Shown here: positions 42,079-52,685 of the stretch, in pieces | How positions within the stretch are numbered: position 1 is the stretch's first letter | How the letters are laid out: every line of letters begins with the position of its first letter | DNA from: Ideonella sp. | GTDB taxonomy: Bacteria > Pseudomonadota > Gammaproteobacteria > Burkholderiales > Burkholderiaceae_C | NCBI GenBank assembly: GCA_015075165.1 | Contig: JABTUY010000001.1 | Span: 186,001-250,000, forward strand | Reading direction: 5' to 3' | Length of the DNA: 64,000 nucleotides | Made by a program: the position numbers and the translations under genes | Notes under the pieces: generated by a model | Seen by the model: the letters and a program-made list of their open reading frames with translations, nothing else | Database searches by the model: none | What the model was told of the DNA's origin: nothing

Positions 42079-42752
42079 CGCGACGCCCCGGCGGCCGGCG
42101 CTGATGCCGCCGCCGGTGCAGCGCCGAGCGCGATCAGCTTCGCGTCGACCAGCCGCCGGTACTCCGCCTGGTCGGCCATCGCCTCGTAGGCCTTGCGGTA
42201 GGCGGCACGCGCATCGTCCTTCTTGCCCTGCGCCAGCAGCACGTCGCCGCGGCGGTCGGCCGCCAGCGCGGCGAACGGACCGGCGGGCACCGCGTCGAGC
42301 TGCTTCAACGCATCGTCGTACTGCTTGGCCTGCAGCATCAGCCCGGCCAGGCGCAGCCGCGCCAGCGTGCGGTACTCATCTTCCACCGCGTGCTCGATCA
42401 CCCAACCCAGCGAGGCGCGAGATTCGTCGAGCTTGCCCTTCTCGAACTGCAGCTTGGCTGCCAGCATGCCGCCTTGCTCGGCGAACGCGGTGCGCGGATA
42501 ACGTTCCTTCAGGTCGCCGAAGATGCGCGCCGCCTTGTCGACATCGCCGGCGTTCACGGCGCGGTCGAGCTCTTCGTACATCGCGCCGGCCTGAGTGGCC
42601 TGGTTGCGCTGCCACCATTGCCAGCCGTTGATGCCGGCGTACACCAGCAGTGCCGCCACCAGCGTCCAGGTGATCAGGTTGCCGTACTGCTGCCAGAACG
42701 CCTTCAGCGCGTCGACTTGTTCCTGCTCCTGCAGGTCGAGATGGGTCGCCAT
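42075..42752 (-). CDS. Periplasmic TPR chaperone of the YfgM family
   Basis: Inner-membrane-anchored ancillary SecYEG/PpiD partner. It is 225 aa: short cytoplasmic N-terminus (MATHLDLQEQEQVDALKAFW), one membrane span (LITWTLVAALLVYAGINGW), then a periplasmic TPR-like helical region (about 55-205), and an Ala/Pro-rich end. ATG start. It is 65 nt after hisS and coupled to bamB, exactly the yfgM position in other proteobacteria. Confidence 0.9.
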   Translation of the reverse strand: MATHLDLQEQEQVDALKAFWQQYGNLITWTLVAALLVYAGINGWQWWQRNQATQAGAMYEELDRAVNAGDVDKAARIFGDLKERYPRTAFAEQGGMLAAKLQFEKGKLDESRASLGWVIEHAVEDEYRTLARLRLAGLMLQAKQYDDALKQLDAVPAGPFAALAADRRGDVLLAQGKKDDARAAYRKAYEAMADQAEYRRLVDAKLIALGAAPAAASAPAAGASR

Positions 42753-42817
42753 TCGTTGGACTGTGGGTTGCCCGGGCTGTGAAGTGGCGGCGCGGCCCGC
42801 AGCGCGCCGGCGGTGGA

Positions 42818-44163
42818 TTATGCGGTGCGCAATTCGTGCGCCCAGGCCGCCGCATCGGCCAGCGGCCGTAGCACCTGAGCCGCGTCGGCATCGCGCAGCG
42901 GCTTGATCGCGACCAGGCCCTGCGTCAGCTCGTCGGCGCCGAACACGAGTGCGAAACGTGCGCCGCTGGCATCGGCGCGCCGGAACTGCGCCTTCATGCT
43001 GCCCAGGCCATCCTTGCCGGCGGCGTGCATCTGCACCGCAACGCCGGCGCCGCGCAGCGCCTCGAGCGCCACCAGCACGCGCGGCAGCGCCGCGGCATCG
43101 GGCACCACCGCGTACGCTTGTGGTGCGGCATCAGGCACCGGCAGGCCAAGCGCCTGGATCAGCAGCAGCAGCCGCTCGATGCCGAGCCCGAAGCCGATCG
43201 CCGGCGTGGGCTTGCCGCCGAGCTGCTCGAACAGGCCGTCGTAGCGGCCGCCGCCGCACACCGTGCCCTGCGCGCCGAGATGGTCGGTGACCCACTCGAA
43301 CACCGTCAGGTTGTAGTAGTCCATGCCGCGCACCAGGCGCGGGTTGACGCGATACGCGAGGCCGGCGGCGTCGAGCGCCGCACGCACCGCGGCGAAGTGC
43401 GCGAGCGACTGCGCACCGAGGAAGTCGATCAGCTTCGGTGCGCCTTCGACCAGCGCCTGCATCGCCGGGTTTTTGCTGTCGAGAATGCGCAGCGGGTTGC
43501 TGTGCAGCCGGCGGCGCGCGTCGTCGTCGAGCCGCCCGGCGTGCGCCTCGAAATACGCAACCAATGCAGCGCGATGCGCCGCGCGCTCGCCTGCCTGGCC
43601 GAGGCTGTTGAGCTCGAGCCGCACATGCTCGCCCTCGCGCAGGCCCAGCGAGCGCCACAGCCGGCGCGCCAGCAGGATGATCTCGGCGTCGACGTCGGGG
43701 CCGGCGAAGCCCAGCGCCTCGACGTCGAGCTGGTGGAACTGCCGGTAGCGGCCCTTTTGCGGCCGCTCGTGGCGGAACATGGCGCCGATCGTCCACAACC
43801 GCAGCGGGCCGCCGTACAGCGCGTTGTGCTCGATCATCGCGCGCACGATGCCGGCAGTGGCCTCTGGGCGCAGCGTCAGCGCGTCGCCGTTCATCTCGTC
43901 GCGCCAGGAGTACATCTCCTTCTCGACGATGTCGGTCACCTCGCCCAGGCCGCGCACGAACAGCGCCGTCGGCTCGACCAGCGGCGTCAACAGGTACTGG
44001 TAGCCGTAGCGCGCCATCACGCTGCGCACGGTGTCCTCGAACCACAGCCACAGCGCGGAGTCGGGCAGCTTGTCCTTGCGCGGCACCGCGGCCGGCAGGA
44101 TGTCGTTCATGCCCTTCACCGCTGCCAGCGGCGAGAGCGTGGGCTTGGCAGGCGGCGCCGCAC

Positions 44164-44167
<4 letters not shown>
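42818..44167 (-). CDS. hisS: Histidyl-tRNA synthetase
   Basis: Class II aminoacyl-tRNA synthetase of 449 aa. Motif 1 precedes [19 protein letters not shown]; motif 2 is [18 protein letters not shown]; the histidine-specific [14 protein letters not shown] follows; motif 3 is [12 protein letters not shown]. The C-terminal anticodon-binding domain (about 345-449) is complete, unlike in HisZ. The ATG at 44167 overlaps the ispG stop by 4 bp; the open frame further upstream is ispG in another frame. Confidence 0.97.
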
Positions 44168-45458
<1,291 letters not shown>

Positions 45459-45462
<4 letters not shown>

Positions 45463-46367
45463 TTCAACTCCACGTGCACGATCTTGTCGCGGTTCGGCGC
45501 GCCGAGTGCGACACGCTGTCCGCGCAGCAGCACCTCGGTGGCCTGCGCATTGCCGATCACCAGCTTCAGCGGCAACGGGCCTTCGAGGTTGACCGACTCG
45601 CCGGCCTGCAGCGTGCGCGACAGCACCACCGTGCCCCTGGCGTCGCGCGCCTCGACCCACGACGGCTCGCTGGCGCGCACCAGCGCCGGCGCGGCGTTCT
45701 GGGCAGCGGCCGATGCGGCCGACGGCGTCGCGGCCGCATCCAGCGAGGCGACAGTGCCGGCCGCGCCCGTCGGCGGCTCCGAGTTGGCCACCGGTGTCGC
45801 CACGAGCACCTGTGTCGCCACCGGTACCGCCGCCCGCGCGCCCGCGGCCGGCTTGCGCGGCGCAACGGCATCGTGCGGCGCGGTCGTCTGCTGCGGCGCG
45901 GCCGCGGCGAGCCCGAACCACGCGCGCCACTGCTGCGGCAACCCGGCGCGCTCCGGCCACAGCAGGAACGCCGCCGCCGCCAGCAACAGCAGCAGCACGA
46001 TCCAGAACACCGGCTGGTGCCAGACGCGCGATCCACCGGCATCGCGCCACCGCGCATGCTCGTCGAAGCGCGCCCAGTTCGAATCGTCGACGCGATCGAG
46101 CAGGCCGCCGCGCGGCCCCGGCAGCAGCTCGAGCACCGGCTTGGCGTCGATCTTCAGCACCCGACATACGCTCTGCGCCAGCGCGCGCACGAAGGTGGCG
46201 TCGGTCAATTCGTCGTAGCGCCCGGCTTCCAGTGCCTCGAGCTTGGCCGGCGGCACCTTGATCGCCGCGGCCAGCGCCGCGATGTGCAAGCCCTGGCGCT
46301 CGCGCGCGCCGCGCAGCAGCGCGCCCGCACTGCGCGCATCCGATGGCGAGTGGCTGTCTTCAATCAT
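45459..46367 (-). CDS. rodZ: Cytoskeletal regulator RodZ (HTH and DUF4115)
   Basis: Bitopic membrane protein that ties MreB to the elongasome. It is 302 aa: a Cro/C1-like helix-turn-helix at about 15-80 ([20 protein letters not shown]), juxtamembrane basic patch, a single span ([18 protein letters not shown], about 125-142), an Ala/Pro linker, and a periplasmic DUF4115 beta domain ([18 protein letters not shown]). ATG overlaps the pilW stop by 8 bp, and the ispG start overlaps its own stop. Confidence 0.93.
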
Positions 46368-47151
46368 CGAAGCGACCCGCGTCGTACGACCGGGTTTCGT
46401 TCGCACTCGGGAAGCGCGCATGCAACTGGCGTCCGAGATCGCGCAGCGCACCCTGGTTGCCCGCCTTCTTCTCGATGCGCGCAGCCAGCCACAACGACTG
46501 CGCCGACGAGTAGTCGTGCACCGCGTTGACGCGGCCGATGTAGAAGCGCGCCCGCTCCAGGTCACCCTTGCGGAACAGCACGTCGGCCAGGTTGTATGCG
46601 GTGACCGGGCTCGATGGGTCGAGCTCGTACGAGCGCGCCAGGCTGCGCTCGGCGGCAGCGAGGTCGCCGGTGCGCGCCTCGCAGACACCCTGCGCCATCA
46701 GGCTGCGCGCCAGGCCCGGGTAGCGCGGCGTCGCGATCGCGCGCTGGAACTGCACCATCGCCTCGGGCATGCGCTGCTTTTGGCACAGAAACCAGCCGTA
46801 GTTGTGCATCGCATTGGCGTCACCCGGCTTGAGCTCGAGCGCGCGCCGGTAGCTCTCTTCGGCCAGGCGGTCGTCGCCGAGTGCCTGGTAGATCAGGCCG
46901 CGCATGTTGAACGCCTCGCCGAAGCCGGGCTGCGCCTGCAGCGCGAGCTTGACCTCGTCGAGCGCGGTCTCGAACTGTCCGCGGGTGTAGTAGCCGGTGG
47001 CCAGTTCGAGCCGCACGCGGGCGCGACGGTCGGCATCGGTCTGGTCCGACTCGGTGACGCGGTCGCGCCCGCCGGGCGCGCCGGTCTGGGCACAGCCCCA
47101 CAGCATCACGGCGAGCCCGGCCAGGGCGGTTGCGCGCAACGATCGATTCAC
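46360..47151 (-). CDS. pilW: Type IV pilus biogenesis lipoprotein PilW/PilF
   Basis: Outer-membrane TPR lipoprotein that helps assemble the PilQ secretin. It is 263 aa with a lipoprotein signal (VMLWGC, Cys near residue 20), then about six TPR units (LELATGYYTRGQFETAL, GLIYQALGDDRLAEESYRRA, and others). The start is GTG at 47151 with GGAG 5 nt upstream; the longer frame lacks signal-peptide character. Position between rlmN and rodZ is canonical. Other pilus genes are not in the window. Confidence 0.93.
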   Translation of the reverse strand: MNRSLRATALAGLAVMLWGCAQTGAPGGRDRVTESDQTDADRRARVRLELATGYYTRGQFETALDEVKLALQAQPGFGEAFNMRGLIYQALGDDRLAEESYRRALELKPGDANAMHNYGWFLCQKQRMPEAMVQFQRAIATPRYPGLARSLMAQGVCEARTGDLAAAERSLARSYELDPSSPVTAYNLADVLFRKGDLERARFYIGRVNAVHDYSSAQSLWLAARIEKKAGNQGALRDLGRQLHARFPSANETRSYDAGRFDD

Positions 47152-47179
47152 ACCTGCTCCTTCGTTCCGCCCCGGCGGC

Positions 47180-48334
47180 TCAGCGTGGCGTCGGCGCGGC
47201 CGGCACCAGTGCGATCGTGCCACGGCGCAGCCGCTGACCGACACGCGTGCGATCGCGTACCTCGCCGGCCAGTTGTCCGCATGCCGCGGCGATGTCGTCG
47301 CCGCGGGTGCGGCGAATCGTCGTCACCAGGCCGGCGCCCTGCAGCACATCGGCGAAGGCGGTGATGCGCTCGCGCGGCGAGCGCTTCAGGCCCGACTGCG
47401 GGAACGGATTGAACGGGATCAGGTTGAACTTGCAGGCCACGCGGTCGCGCACCAGGCGCACCAGCGCGCGCGCATGGTCGGGGCTGTCGTTGACGCGGTC
47501 GAGCATGCAGTACTCGAACGTGATGAAGTCGCGCGGTGCCGCATCGAGATAGCGCACGCAGGCATCGAGCAGTTCGGCCAGCGGGTACTTGCGGTTCAGC
47601 GGCACCAGTTGGTCGCGCAGCGCATCGTCGGGCGCGTGCAGCGAGACCGCGAGCGCGACCGGACAATCGTCGCGCAGCCGATCGATCATCGGCACCACGC
47701 CCGAGGTGGATACCGTGACGCGGCGGCGCGACAACCCGTAGCCGTGGTCGTCGAGCATCGTGCGCAGCGCCGGCAGCAGCGCGGCGTAGTTTTGCAGCGG
47801 CTCGCCCATGCCCATCATGACCACGTTGTCGATCACGCGCGCAGCGACCGCGCGTGCACCGGCTCGCTCACTGGCCGGCGGCGCGAGTCGCCGCCGCAAT
47901 TCGTGCTCGGCGAACCACAACTGGCCGACGATCTCGGCGGTGGTCAGGTTGCGGCTGAAGCCCTGGTGACCGGTGGAGCAGAAGCGGCAGCCGACCGCAC
48001 AGCCGGCCTGCGACGACACGCACAGCGTGCCGCGATCGGCCTCGGGGATGTACACCGCCTCGATGGCGTTGCCGCCACCGACGTCGAACAACCACTTGGT
48101 GGTGCCGTCGTCAGACACCTGCTCGCCCTGCACCGGCGGCGCGGCCACGTGGGCCTCGAGCGCGAGCTTGTCGCGCAGGCCGCGCGCCAGGTCCGACATC
48201 TGCGCGAACTCGGCGGCTCCGCGCTGGTGGATCCAGCGGAACAACTGCACCGCGCGAAAGCGCTTCTCGCCGCGCTCTTCGCAGTAGGCGCTCAGCGCGT
48301 CGAGATCGAATTCGAGCAGGTTGCGGGTGGCCAC
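47180..48334 (-). CDS. rlmN: Dual-specificity RNA methyltransferase RlmN
   Basis: Radical SAM enzyme that methylates C2 of A2503 in 23S rRNA and A37 of some tRNAs. It is 384 aa. The cluster motif is CAVGCRFC within [25 protein letters not shown] and the C-terminal catalytic cysteine in [11 protein letters not shown] are present. The N-terminal HhH-like region has [17 protein letters not shown] start at 48334, 27 nt after the ndk stop, with no strong ribosome-binding site. Confidence 0.95.
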   Translation of the reverse strand: MATRNLLEFDLDALSAYCEERGEKRFRAVQLFRWIHQRGAAEFAQMSDLARGLRDKLALEAHVAAPPVQGEQVSDDGTTKWLFDVGGGNAIEAVYIPEADRGTLCVSSQAGCAVGCRFCSTGHQGFSRNLTTAEIVGQLWFAEHELRRRLAPPASERAGARAVAARVIDNVVMMGMGEPLQNYAALLPALRTMLDDHGYGLSRRRVTVSTSGVVPMIDRLRDDCPVALAVSLHAPDDALRDQLVPLNRKYPLAELLDACVRYLDAAPRDFITFEYCMLDRVNDSPDHARALVRLVRDRVACKFNLIPFNPFPQSGLKRSPRERITAFADVLQGAGLVTTIRRTRGDDIAAACGQLAGEVRDRTRVGQRLRRGTIALVPAAPTPR

Positions 48335-48360
48335 ACCGGAGCGACTCAGGCGGCAGGCTC

Positions 48361-48786
48361 TCAGCGCCCGTGGATCGCCATGCCGGGGAAGAAGAACGCA
48401 ACTTCGATCGCGGCGGTTTCCGGCGCGTCGGAGCCGTGCACCGCGTTGGCATCGATGCTGTCGGCGAAATCGGCGCGAATCGTGCCCTTGGCCGCCTTCT
48501 TCGGATCGGTGGCGCCCATCAGCTCGCGGTTCTTCGCGATCGCGTTGTCGCCTTGCAGCACCTGGACCATCACCGGGCCCGAGATCATGAAGCCGACCAG
48601 GTCGTTGAAGAAAGGCCGCGCCTTGTGCACCGCGTAGAACGCCTCGGCGTCGGCGCGCGAGAGGTGCATCATGCGGGCGGCCACGATCTTCAGGCCGGCC
48701 GCCTCGAAGCGGGCCAGAATCTGGCCGACCGCGTTCTTTGCCACGGCATCGGGCTTGATGATCGAGAGCGTGCGCTCGATTGCCAT
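48361..48786 (-). CDS. ndk: Nucleoside diphosphate kinase
   Basis: Balances nucleoside triphosphates by phosphate transfer through a histidine. It is 141 aa; the phospho-acceptor is His117 in NAVHGSD, with [10 protein letters not shown] at the N-terminus and a complete ferredoxin-like fold. ATG with AGGAG 7-8 nt upstream. A TAGAAT element about 40 nt upstream suggests that a promoter for the ndk-rlmN-pilW-rodZ run starts here. Confidence 0.97.
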   Translation of the reverse strand: MAIERTLSIIKPDAVAKNAVGQILARFEAAGLKIVAARMMHLSRADAEAFYAVHKARPFFNDLVGFMISGPVMVQVLQGDNAIAKNRELMGATDPKKAAKGTIRADFADSIDANAVHGSDAPETAAIEVAFFFPGMAIHGR

Positions 48787-48826
48787 TCATCGACTCCTGG
48801 ATTCTGCTGGCTGAAACAAGCGGTGG

Positions 48827-48832
48827 ATTCTA
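48827..48832 (-). promoter_or_regulatory. Candidate -10 element upstream of ndk
   Basis: TAGAAT on the minus strand with a TTGCCG-like -35 about 15 bp upstream, predicting a 34-nt leader carrying AGGAG. It is among the better-formed promoters on this strand. Confidence 0.5.
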
Positions 48833-48860
48833 GCCGGCGGCCCAGCGCGGCAAACGGTGC

Positions 48861-50582
48861 TCAGCGGCGTCGCCGGCCACGCCCACCGCCGCCACCGCCG
48901 CTCATCTGCTTGTGGAAGGCATCGGCGCCGATGTAGCCGACCGAGGTCTGCATCGGGTCGGGCTGGCGCTCGCCACCCCCGCCACCGCCCCTGCCGCCCT
49001 TGTTGCCGCCGCCGAGCCCGCGCGGCTTCTGCACGCCGCGCTTGTCGTAGGTCTGCTCCAGCGGGTTCGGAATCGGGCCGTCCTCGGCGATCTCGCGCCG
49101 CGGCTGCCGCGCCTCGCGGATGGCGCGGCGATCGAAGGTCTGCTGCAACGGATTGGGAATCGACGCGAAATCGGGCGTGTCATGGTCATCGTCTCGCGCA
49201 CGGGTGTCGTGCGCCGGCTGGCCGGCATCGCGCGGGCCGCCATCGCGTGGGCCGCGTCCGCGGTTGCGCCGGTTGTTGCTGCGATCGCCGCGATCGTTGC
49301 GCTCGCCACGATCACCGCGCTCGTTGCGCGCGCCACGGCCTTGTGCGCCGGCACCGGCAGCCGCGCCGACGATGTTCTTCAACGCCAGCAAGTCGCTCGC
49401 CGGCAGGTCGCACCAGACGCCGCGGCGCAGGCCACGCGGCAGCACCACGCAGCCGTAGCGGATGCGGATCAGCCGGCTCACCGCAAGGCCGAGCGCCTCG
49501 AACATGCGGCGCACCTCGCGGTTGCGGCCCTCGGTGATGACCACGCGATACCAATGGTTCGCGCCTTCGCCGCCACCGTCTTCGACCGAGCGCATCGTTG
49601 CGCGCTGGCCGTCGATGTCGACGCCTTCGAGCAGTTCCTCGCGCTGCTCGTCGCTCAGCGTGCCCAGCACGCGCACCGCGTACTCGCGCTCGACACCGAA
49701 GCGCGGGTGCATCAGCCGGTTGGCAAGGTCGCCCGAGTTGGTGAACAGCAGCAGGCCTTCGGTGTTGAGGTCGAGCCGGCCCACCGACTGCCACTTGCCC
49801 TGGTGCAGCCGCGGCAGGCGGCGGAACACCGTAGGGCGGTTCTGCGGGTCGCCGTGGCTGACGATCTCGCCGGCCGGCTTGTGGTACGCCAGCACGCGCG
49901 GCGGCGGCGGCAGGATGCGCACGCGCACCGGCTTGCCGGCGACGCGGATCTGGTCGTGTTGCGTGATGCGCTGGCCGATGTGTGCGGCCTGGCCGTTCAC
50001 GGTGATCTGGCCGTCGGCGATCATCTGTTCCATGTCGCGCCGCGAGCCGACGCCGGCCTGCGCCAGCACTTTGTGCAGCTTCGGCGCGTTCGGTGCCGCC
50101 GCCAGGATGCGCTTGCCCGGATCGGGCTCCGGCTCGGGCGCCGGCTCGGCGTCGTAGGCGCCTGAAACGACGTCGGCAAAGCGCTCGCCAACCTCGACCG
50201 GCGTCCATTCGACTGCCGGTGCGCCACCTGCGGCCGCATCGGTTGCCGCAGCGGCGCCATCGGCAGCGGGGTTGTCGTCATCGTCATCGTCGTCGAGGCC
50301 CACCGTGGCCTCGATCACCGCACCGCCGTCGCCCATGTCGCCGGCCGCAGGCCGATCGCCGCGCTCGCCGCGATTGCGCCGGCCACGGCGCCGGTTGCGA
50401 TTGCGGCGTCGCTGCGCGTCGTCGCCGCCGGCCGCGCCCCCCGGGGCCGCGCCCTGCTGTGCGGCGCCCGCGCCCGCTGCTGCATCGCTCGCCGCGGGCG
50501 GTGCACCGGCATCGGCGTGGGATTGCTGCGACGCCGGCGCGGTTGCGCCGGGTTCGAACGGATCGGGGTCGGTCGGGTTCAT
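48861..50582 (-). CDS. rluB: 23S rRNA pseudouridine synthase RluB with disordered tails
   Basis: RsuA-family pseudouridine synthase. It is 573 aa, about twice E. coli RluB. The core (about 160-400) has an S4 domain (KLHKVLAQAGVGSRRDMEQM) and the catalytic GRLDLNTEGLLLFTNSGDL with its aspartate. The N-terminal 155 residues are disordered: Ala/Gly-rich, an Arg/Asn-rich patch, and seven aspartates in a row. The C-terminal 150 residues are RGG-like and hold two copies of an IPNPLxQTxDKR-type motif. Such tails occur in Burkholderiales homologues and probably bind RNA (inference). ATG overlaps the scpB stop by 4 bp. Confidence 0.93.
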   Translation of the reverse strand: MNPTDPDPFEPGATAPASQQSHADAGAPPAASDAAAGAGAAQQGAAPGGAAGGDDAQRRRNRNRRRGRRNRGERGDRPAAGDMGDGGAVIEATVGLDDDDDDDNPAADGAAAATDAAAGGAPAVEWTPVEVGERFADVVSGAYDAEPAPEPEPDPGKRILAAAPNAPKLHKVLAQAGVGSRRDMEQMIADGQITVNGQAAHIGQRITQHDQIRVAGKPVRVRILPPPPRVLAYHKPAGEIVSHGDPQNRPTVFRRLPRLHQGKWQSVGRLDLNTEGLLLFTNSGDLANRLMHPRFGVEREYAVRVLGTLSDEQREELLEGVDIDGQRATMRSVEDGGGEGANHWYRVVITEGRNREVRRMFEALGLAVSRLIRIRYGCVVLPRGLRRGVWCDLPASDLLALKNIVGAAAGAGAQGRGARNERGDRGERNDRGDRSNNRRNRGRGPRDGGPRDAGQPAHDTRARDDDHDTPDFASIPNPLQQTFDRRAIREARQPRREIAEDGPIPNPLEQTYDKRGVQKPRGLGGGNKGGRGGGGGGERQPDPMQTSVGYIGADAFHKQMSGGGGGGRGRRRR

Positions 50583-51313
50583 GGTTGGGGTGCGGGGGGT
50601 TCGGCCGCTTCGGCCATGGCAGCGGTCAGGCTCGCATCGCCGTCGGCCGCCGCCGGCGGGGAGGTCTGCGCCGCCACGGGCGCGACGGCATCCAACCCGG
50701 CAGCATCCGGTGGCGTGGTCTCGGCGCGTTCGGCCTCGAGTTCGAGCGCACCCTGGCCATCGCCAAGCCGGACCAGCAGGTCGCCGCCCGGTTCGGTGCC
50801 GAGCGATTCGCTCAGCGCCGGCAGTTCGTCGAGCCGCGACAGGCCGAGATCGTCGAGAAACTGGCGCGTGGTGCCGTACAAGGCCGGGCGGCCCGGCGCC
50901 TCGCGCGTGCCGATGGCCTCGATCCAGCCGCGGTCTTCGAGCGTCTTGATTATCGGCCCGCTGACGGTGACGCCGCGGATGTCCTCGATGTCACCGCGCG
51001 TCACCGGTTGCCGGTAGGCGATGATGGCCAGCGTCTCCATCGCCGCGCGTGAGTAGCGCGCCGGCTTCTCGGGGCTCAGCCGCTCGAGCGCATCGCGCAT
51101 TTCGGGCCGGCTCTGGAAGCGCCAGCCGCTGGCCAGCGGCACCAGTTCGACCCCGCGGCCCTCCCAATCGCGCACCAGCTCATCGAGCAGGCCCTTCAAC
51201 GCGTCGCCATCGATCGACTCGTCGAACAGCGCCCCCAGGTCGCGCAACGCCAGCGGTTGCGGTGCACACAACAGCGCCGCCTCGAGCGTGCGCTTGGCCT
51301 CGGCCATGTCCAT
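50579..51313 (-). CDS. scpB: Segregation and condensation protein B
   Basis: Kleisin-associated partner of SMC-ScpA in chromosome organisation. It is 244 aa with two winged-helix domains (about 1-90 and 95-170) and the family markers TLAIIAYRQPVTRGDIEDIRG and RPALYGTT. The last 50 residues are an Ala/Pro-rich extension. ATG at 51313; a second ATG two codons later is equally possible. scpA is not in the window; an scpB-rluB pair is common in this order. Confidence 0.93.
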   Translation of the reverse strand: MDMAEAKRTLEAALLCAPQPLALRDLGALFDESIDGDALKGLLDELVRDWEGRGVELVPLASGWRFQSRPEMRDALERLSPEKPARYSRAAMETLAIIAYRQPVTRGDIEDIRGVTVSGPIIKTLEDRGWIEAIGTREAPGRPALYGTTRQFLDDLGLSRLDELPALSESLGTEPGGDLLVRLGDGQGALELEAERAETTPPDAAGLDAVAPVAAQTSPPAAADGDASLTAAMAEAAEPPAPQP

Positions 51314-51570
51314 CGTCAGTGTCGGTCCTTGCGCGCGAGCGCACCGATGCGGTGGCTCGCTGTGGCTAGGAAATCAATGCCGCGCCCCTCGGTGCGGTCC
51401 GTTTTGGCTTGATCGTGCGGTGGGTGGCCGGCTCCGCATCCGGCCGGCGCGCTCACTCAGCGCCGCTTGCCGCACACCGTGGGCCTAGCCGGGTCTGCAC
51501 ATCGTGCGACAGCGGCTGGCGGCTCGGTGGCGTCCTTTGCGGCGCATTGTAGCGCGGCCGTGCGGCCCGC
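51314..51570. other. 257-bp intergenic region between rluD and scpB
   Basis: No gene is visible. It contains a TACAAT -10-like element near the rluD end and a 6-bp GC stem with an 8-nt loop. It seems to be the long leader of the scpB-rluB unit. Confidence 0.5.
51545..51550 (-). promoter_or_regulatory. Candidate -10 element for scpB-rluB
   Basis: TACAAT on the minus strand, 21 nt past the rluD stop. It would give a leader of about 225 nt. No consensus -35. Confidence 0.35.
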
Positions 51571-52641
51571 CTAGTCTTTCAGCGCCGCCCGCCAGGCCGA
51601 CGCCAGGTCCGCTGGCAACGAACTGTGAAACGTCACCCGCTGGCCGCCGATCGGGTGCGCGAAACCGAGCTGCACCGCATGCAGGGCCTGGCGTTGCAGG
51701 CCGAACGCCGGCTCGCCGCCGTATAGCGCATCGCCCACCAGCGGATGACCGCGCGCGGCCAGGTGCACGCGGATCTGGTGCGTGCGGCCGCTGTGCAGCG
51801 TGCAGCGCAGCCCGGCGGCGACCGCGCCGCGCGCCAGACACACGACATCGGTGCGCGCCGGCTTGCCGCCCGGCACCACCGCCATGCGCGTGCGCAACCG
51901 CGGGTCGCGGCCGATCGGTGCATCGATCGCCAACCCCGACCACGCGGGCACGCCGTGCACCAGCGCCTGGTAGATGCGCTGCACCTCGCGTGCCGCGATC
52001 GCGCGCACCAACGCCGTCATTGCCGGCAAGGTCTTGGCCACCACCATGAGGCCGCTGGTGTCCTTGTCGAGCCGGTGCACGATGCCCGCACGCGGCAGCA
52101 TCGCGGCCGCCGCGTGATGAGCCAGCAGCCCGTTGAGCAGGGTGCCGCTCCAGTTGCCGGCGGCCGGGTGCACCACCAGCCCGGCCGGCTTGTCGAGCAC
52201 CAGCAGATGCTCGTCCTCGAACACGACGGCCAGCGCGATCGGCTCCGGCCGGAACGCCAGTGCCTGCGCTGTCGGCCACAGCGCCACCTGCAGCAGCTGG
52301 CCGGCGCGCACGCGCCGCGACGCGGCCTGGACGACCGCGCCGTCGAGCTGCACATGGCCCTGCGCGATCACCGACTGCAGGTGGTTGCGCGAGAACTCGC
52401 CGGCCAGCGTGGCCAGCACGCGATCGATGCGCTGACCGTGCGCCGGTGCGTCGACGCGCCACTGCCGCTGCTCGACATCGGGCGCATCGGGTGCTTCGGA
52501 TGCTTCGGCGTCGGATGCGTCGGCATCCGGTGCCTCGCCCCTGTCGACATCGCGTGCATCGCTGCCCGGCGCGACCGCCTCGACCACCCCGGGCGCAGCG
52601 CGGCGGCCGGTGTGGCGGGGGTCGGATCGACGAGAGGTCAT
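51571..52641 (-). CDS. rluD: 23S rRNA pseudouridine synthase RluD
   Basis: Makes pseudouridines in helix 69 of 23S rRNA. It is 356 aa. The N-terminal 60 residues are an Asp/Ala-rich disordered extension; then an S4 domain (RIDRVLATLAGEFSRNHLQS) and the catalytic VHRLDKDTSGLMVVAK with its aspartate, LHSGRTHQIRVH, and GDALYGG. ATG start. Divergent from bamD across 44 bp, the classical rluD/bamD (comL) arrangement. Confidence 0.95.
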   Translation of the reverse strand: MTSRRSDPRHTGRRAAPGVVEAVAPGSDARDVDRGEAPDADASDAEASEAPDAPDVEQRQWRVDAPAHGQRIDRVLATLAGEFSRNHLQSVIAQGHVQLDGAVVQAASRRVRAGQLLQVALWPTAQALAFRPEPIALAVVFEDEHLLVLDKPAGLVVHPAAGNWSGTLLNGLLAHHAAAAMLPRAGIVHRLDKDTSGLMVVAKTLPAMTALVRAIAAREVQRIYQALVHGVPAWSGLAIDAPIGRDPRLRTRMAVVPGGKPARTDVVCLARGAVAAGLRCTLHSGRTHQIRVHLAARGHPLVGDALYGGEPAFGLQRQALHAVQLGFAHPIGGQRVTFHSSLPADLASAWRAALKD

Positions 52642-52647
52642 TAGAAT
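52642..52647 (+). promoter_or_regulatory. Candidate -10 element for bamD
   Basis: TAGAAT directly next to the divergent rluD start codon, predicting a bamD leader of about 33 nt. The -35 is poor. Confidence 0.4.
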
Positions 52648-52685
52648 CGTTTCGAGTACCGGGCCGATGCCCGCTGGATCGCCTG

